Shown: in pieces, positions 30,400-31,052 of the stretch | Numbering within the stretch: the stretch's first letter is position 1 | How the letters are laid out: each line of letters starts with the position of its first letter | Source: Didymodactylos carnosus | Taxonomy: Eukaryota > Rotifera > Eurotatoria > Philodinida > Philodinidae | Length of the DNA stretch: 31,052 nt | Assembly: GCA_905250885.1 (NCBI GenBank) | Contig: CAJNOQ010001486.1 | Location: 1 to 31,052, forward strand | Direction: 5' to 3' | Made by a program: the position numbers and the translations under genes | Notes under the pieces: model-generated | What the model saw: only the letters and a program-made list of their open reading frames with translations | What the model was told of the DNA's origin: nothing | The model's database searches: none

Positions 30400-31052
30400 A
30401 AAAATAGAAAATCTTCGGGATTATCGGGATTATGCTGAATACGAAAAAGCATTTCTCAGCAACTCAAAACCAACTTTATTTTGTTTTTGGTTTGGTGATA
30501 TACTGAATCAGTATTACGAAGTATAACATACTATTATCATACCAAAATCATTGATTTCAAGGACATCCAAAGCCTTAGAAGATTCCATTTTTTTGAAGCG
30601 GGGTTCCCAAAACAAAAATCTTGGATTTAGTGATCAGCTGAATGGCGCTATCGAAATCAACATGCGAAGCCATTTTTCATGGATCAAGGACAAATTAATG
30701 TGTGCACCAACAACATTACTGCATTGTCGATCATTCAAGTATACAGAGCGCGTAAGTCGAAAAGATTTTATTGCCAGAAATGGGTTACGTACACGGCTAA
30801 TGGCTGGAATTCAAGACTTGTCAGATACGCCACCTGCAGGTTACCCAAGGGGGAAAAAGCGGGCTCCTGGACTCCCATGGACTCCTATGGACTCCTGGAC
30901 TCCCATGGACTCCTGGACTCCCATGGACTCCTGGACTCCTATGGACTCCTGGACTCCTATGGACTCCTGGCCTCCTATGGACTCCTGGGGTCGGATGGTC
31001 TCCGCGCCTCCAATGGACTCCGGGACTCCGCTGGACGCCGGGGCACCAATGG
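30383..31052 (+). CDS. Partial unrecognised open frame with WTPMDS tandem repeats, runs off the right edge
   Basis: In the frame of position 30383 the sequence is open to the window end (670 bp) apart from one TAA at 30524-30526. Before the TAA it reads, for example, YRDYAEYEKAFLSNSKPTLF. After it, ISRTSKALEDSIFLKRGSQN and RKDFIARNGLRTRLMAGIQD are protein-like. Then comes TPPAGYPRGKKRAPG and the hexapeptide repeat WTPMDS, encoded by an 18-bp minisatellite. The first ATG after the TAA is at 30662, giving at least 130 aa. The proline codon of the repeat uses all four third bases, as expected if this frame is or was under protein selection. Another + frame is also open here from 30634. I recognise no family. 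The 5' part may need an unseen intron, or the TAA may mark a pseudogene. Confidence 0.4.
30886..31052 (+). repeat. 18-bp minisatellite (WTPMDS-coding)
   Basis: Nine complete 18-bp units and a 5-bp partial unit, type TATGGACTCCTGGACTCC, run to the window edge. One related 10-bp block precedes them (from 30864). Units 1-5 are nearly identical. Units 6-9 are strongly substituted toward G/C but keep exact 18-bp register. The array is far more GC-rich than the rest of the window. Confidence 0.9.

Noticed and set aside
30634-31052. Alternative + frame (YGLLDS repeats) across the minisatellite
   Set aside because: Also open from 30634, but its variable codon changes amino acid in most units, whereas the neighbouring frame (WTPMDS) shows synonymous variation and stays open further upstream.
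1-31052. Bacterial or viral origin of the window
   Set aside because: Roughly thirty GT-AG introns in one conserved CLASP gene and AATAAA-type 3' ends show eukaryotic nuclear DNA.

Overview
This is eukaryotic, AT-rich nuclear DNA. One gene is split into about thirty short exons by GT-AG introns, most of them 52-80 nt long, and TA-rich intergenic DNA is loaded with small terminal-inverted-repeat elements. The compact introns, base composition and protein divergence fit a small invertebrate. A bdelloid rotifer (Adineta/Rotaria type) is my best guess, but that is inference and not proven by any marker here.

Left part (1-18.6 kb): the only confidently identified gene is a CLASP (CLIP-associating protein, microtubule plus-end rescue factor) on the + strand, 4176-18624. 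I traced two mutually exclusive candidate first exons (4176-4296 and 8270-8291) and 30 common exons. All junctions are phase-consistent, giving a 1235-aa or 1202-aa protein. It has a TOG2-type domain, a Ser/Arg/Pro-rich linker with an SxIP EB1-binding motif, a TOG3-type domain and the CLASP C-terminal (CLIP-binding) domain. No TOG1 domain is visible. Possible alternative 3' coding exons lie in the last intron, and a poly(A) signal sits about 390 nt past the stop. Intron 1a (4 kb) and the 4.2 kb upstream hold only small inverted-repeat elements.

Middle part (19-26 kb): no confident gene, but an unusual concentration of inverted-repeat elements. These are a 2.1-kb foldback element with 156-bp arms, a piggyBac-type MITE with TTAA duplications nested in it, a 111-bp hairpin, a 445-bp TACACTGTAA-ended element with a palindromic internal array, a 433-bp foldback with 140-bp arms, and a 251-bp near-perfect hairpin with 98-bp arms. 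Decayed coding-like stretches lie within the large foldback.

Right part (26.7-31 kb): a small unrecognised minus-strand gene or pseudogene (27408-26827) carries one in-frame TGA and a plausible poly(A) signal. Just upstream of its ATG lies a 5'-truncated, frameshifted non-LTR (LINE) retrotransposon (about 27445-28632). A (TAC)19 microsatellite and about 1.4 kb of featureless DNA follow. A degenerate tRNA-like/SINE-like piece comes next. A long open + strand frame then runs off the right edge and ends in an 18-bp coding minisatellite (Trp-Thr-Pro-Met-Asp-Ser repeats). Apart from the CLASP exons, which work together as one transcript unit, the genes here show no functional link.
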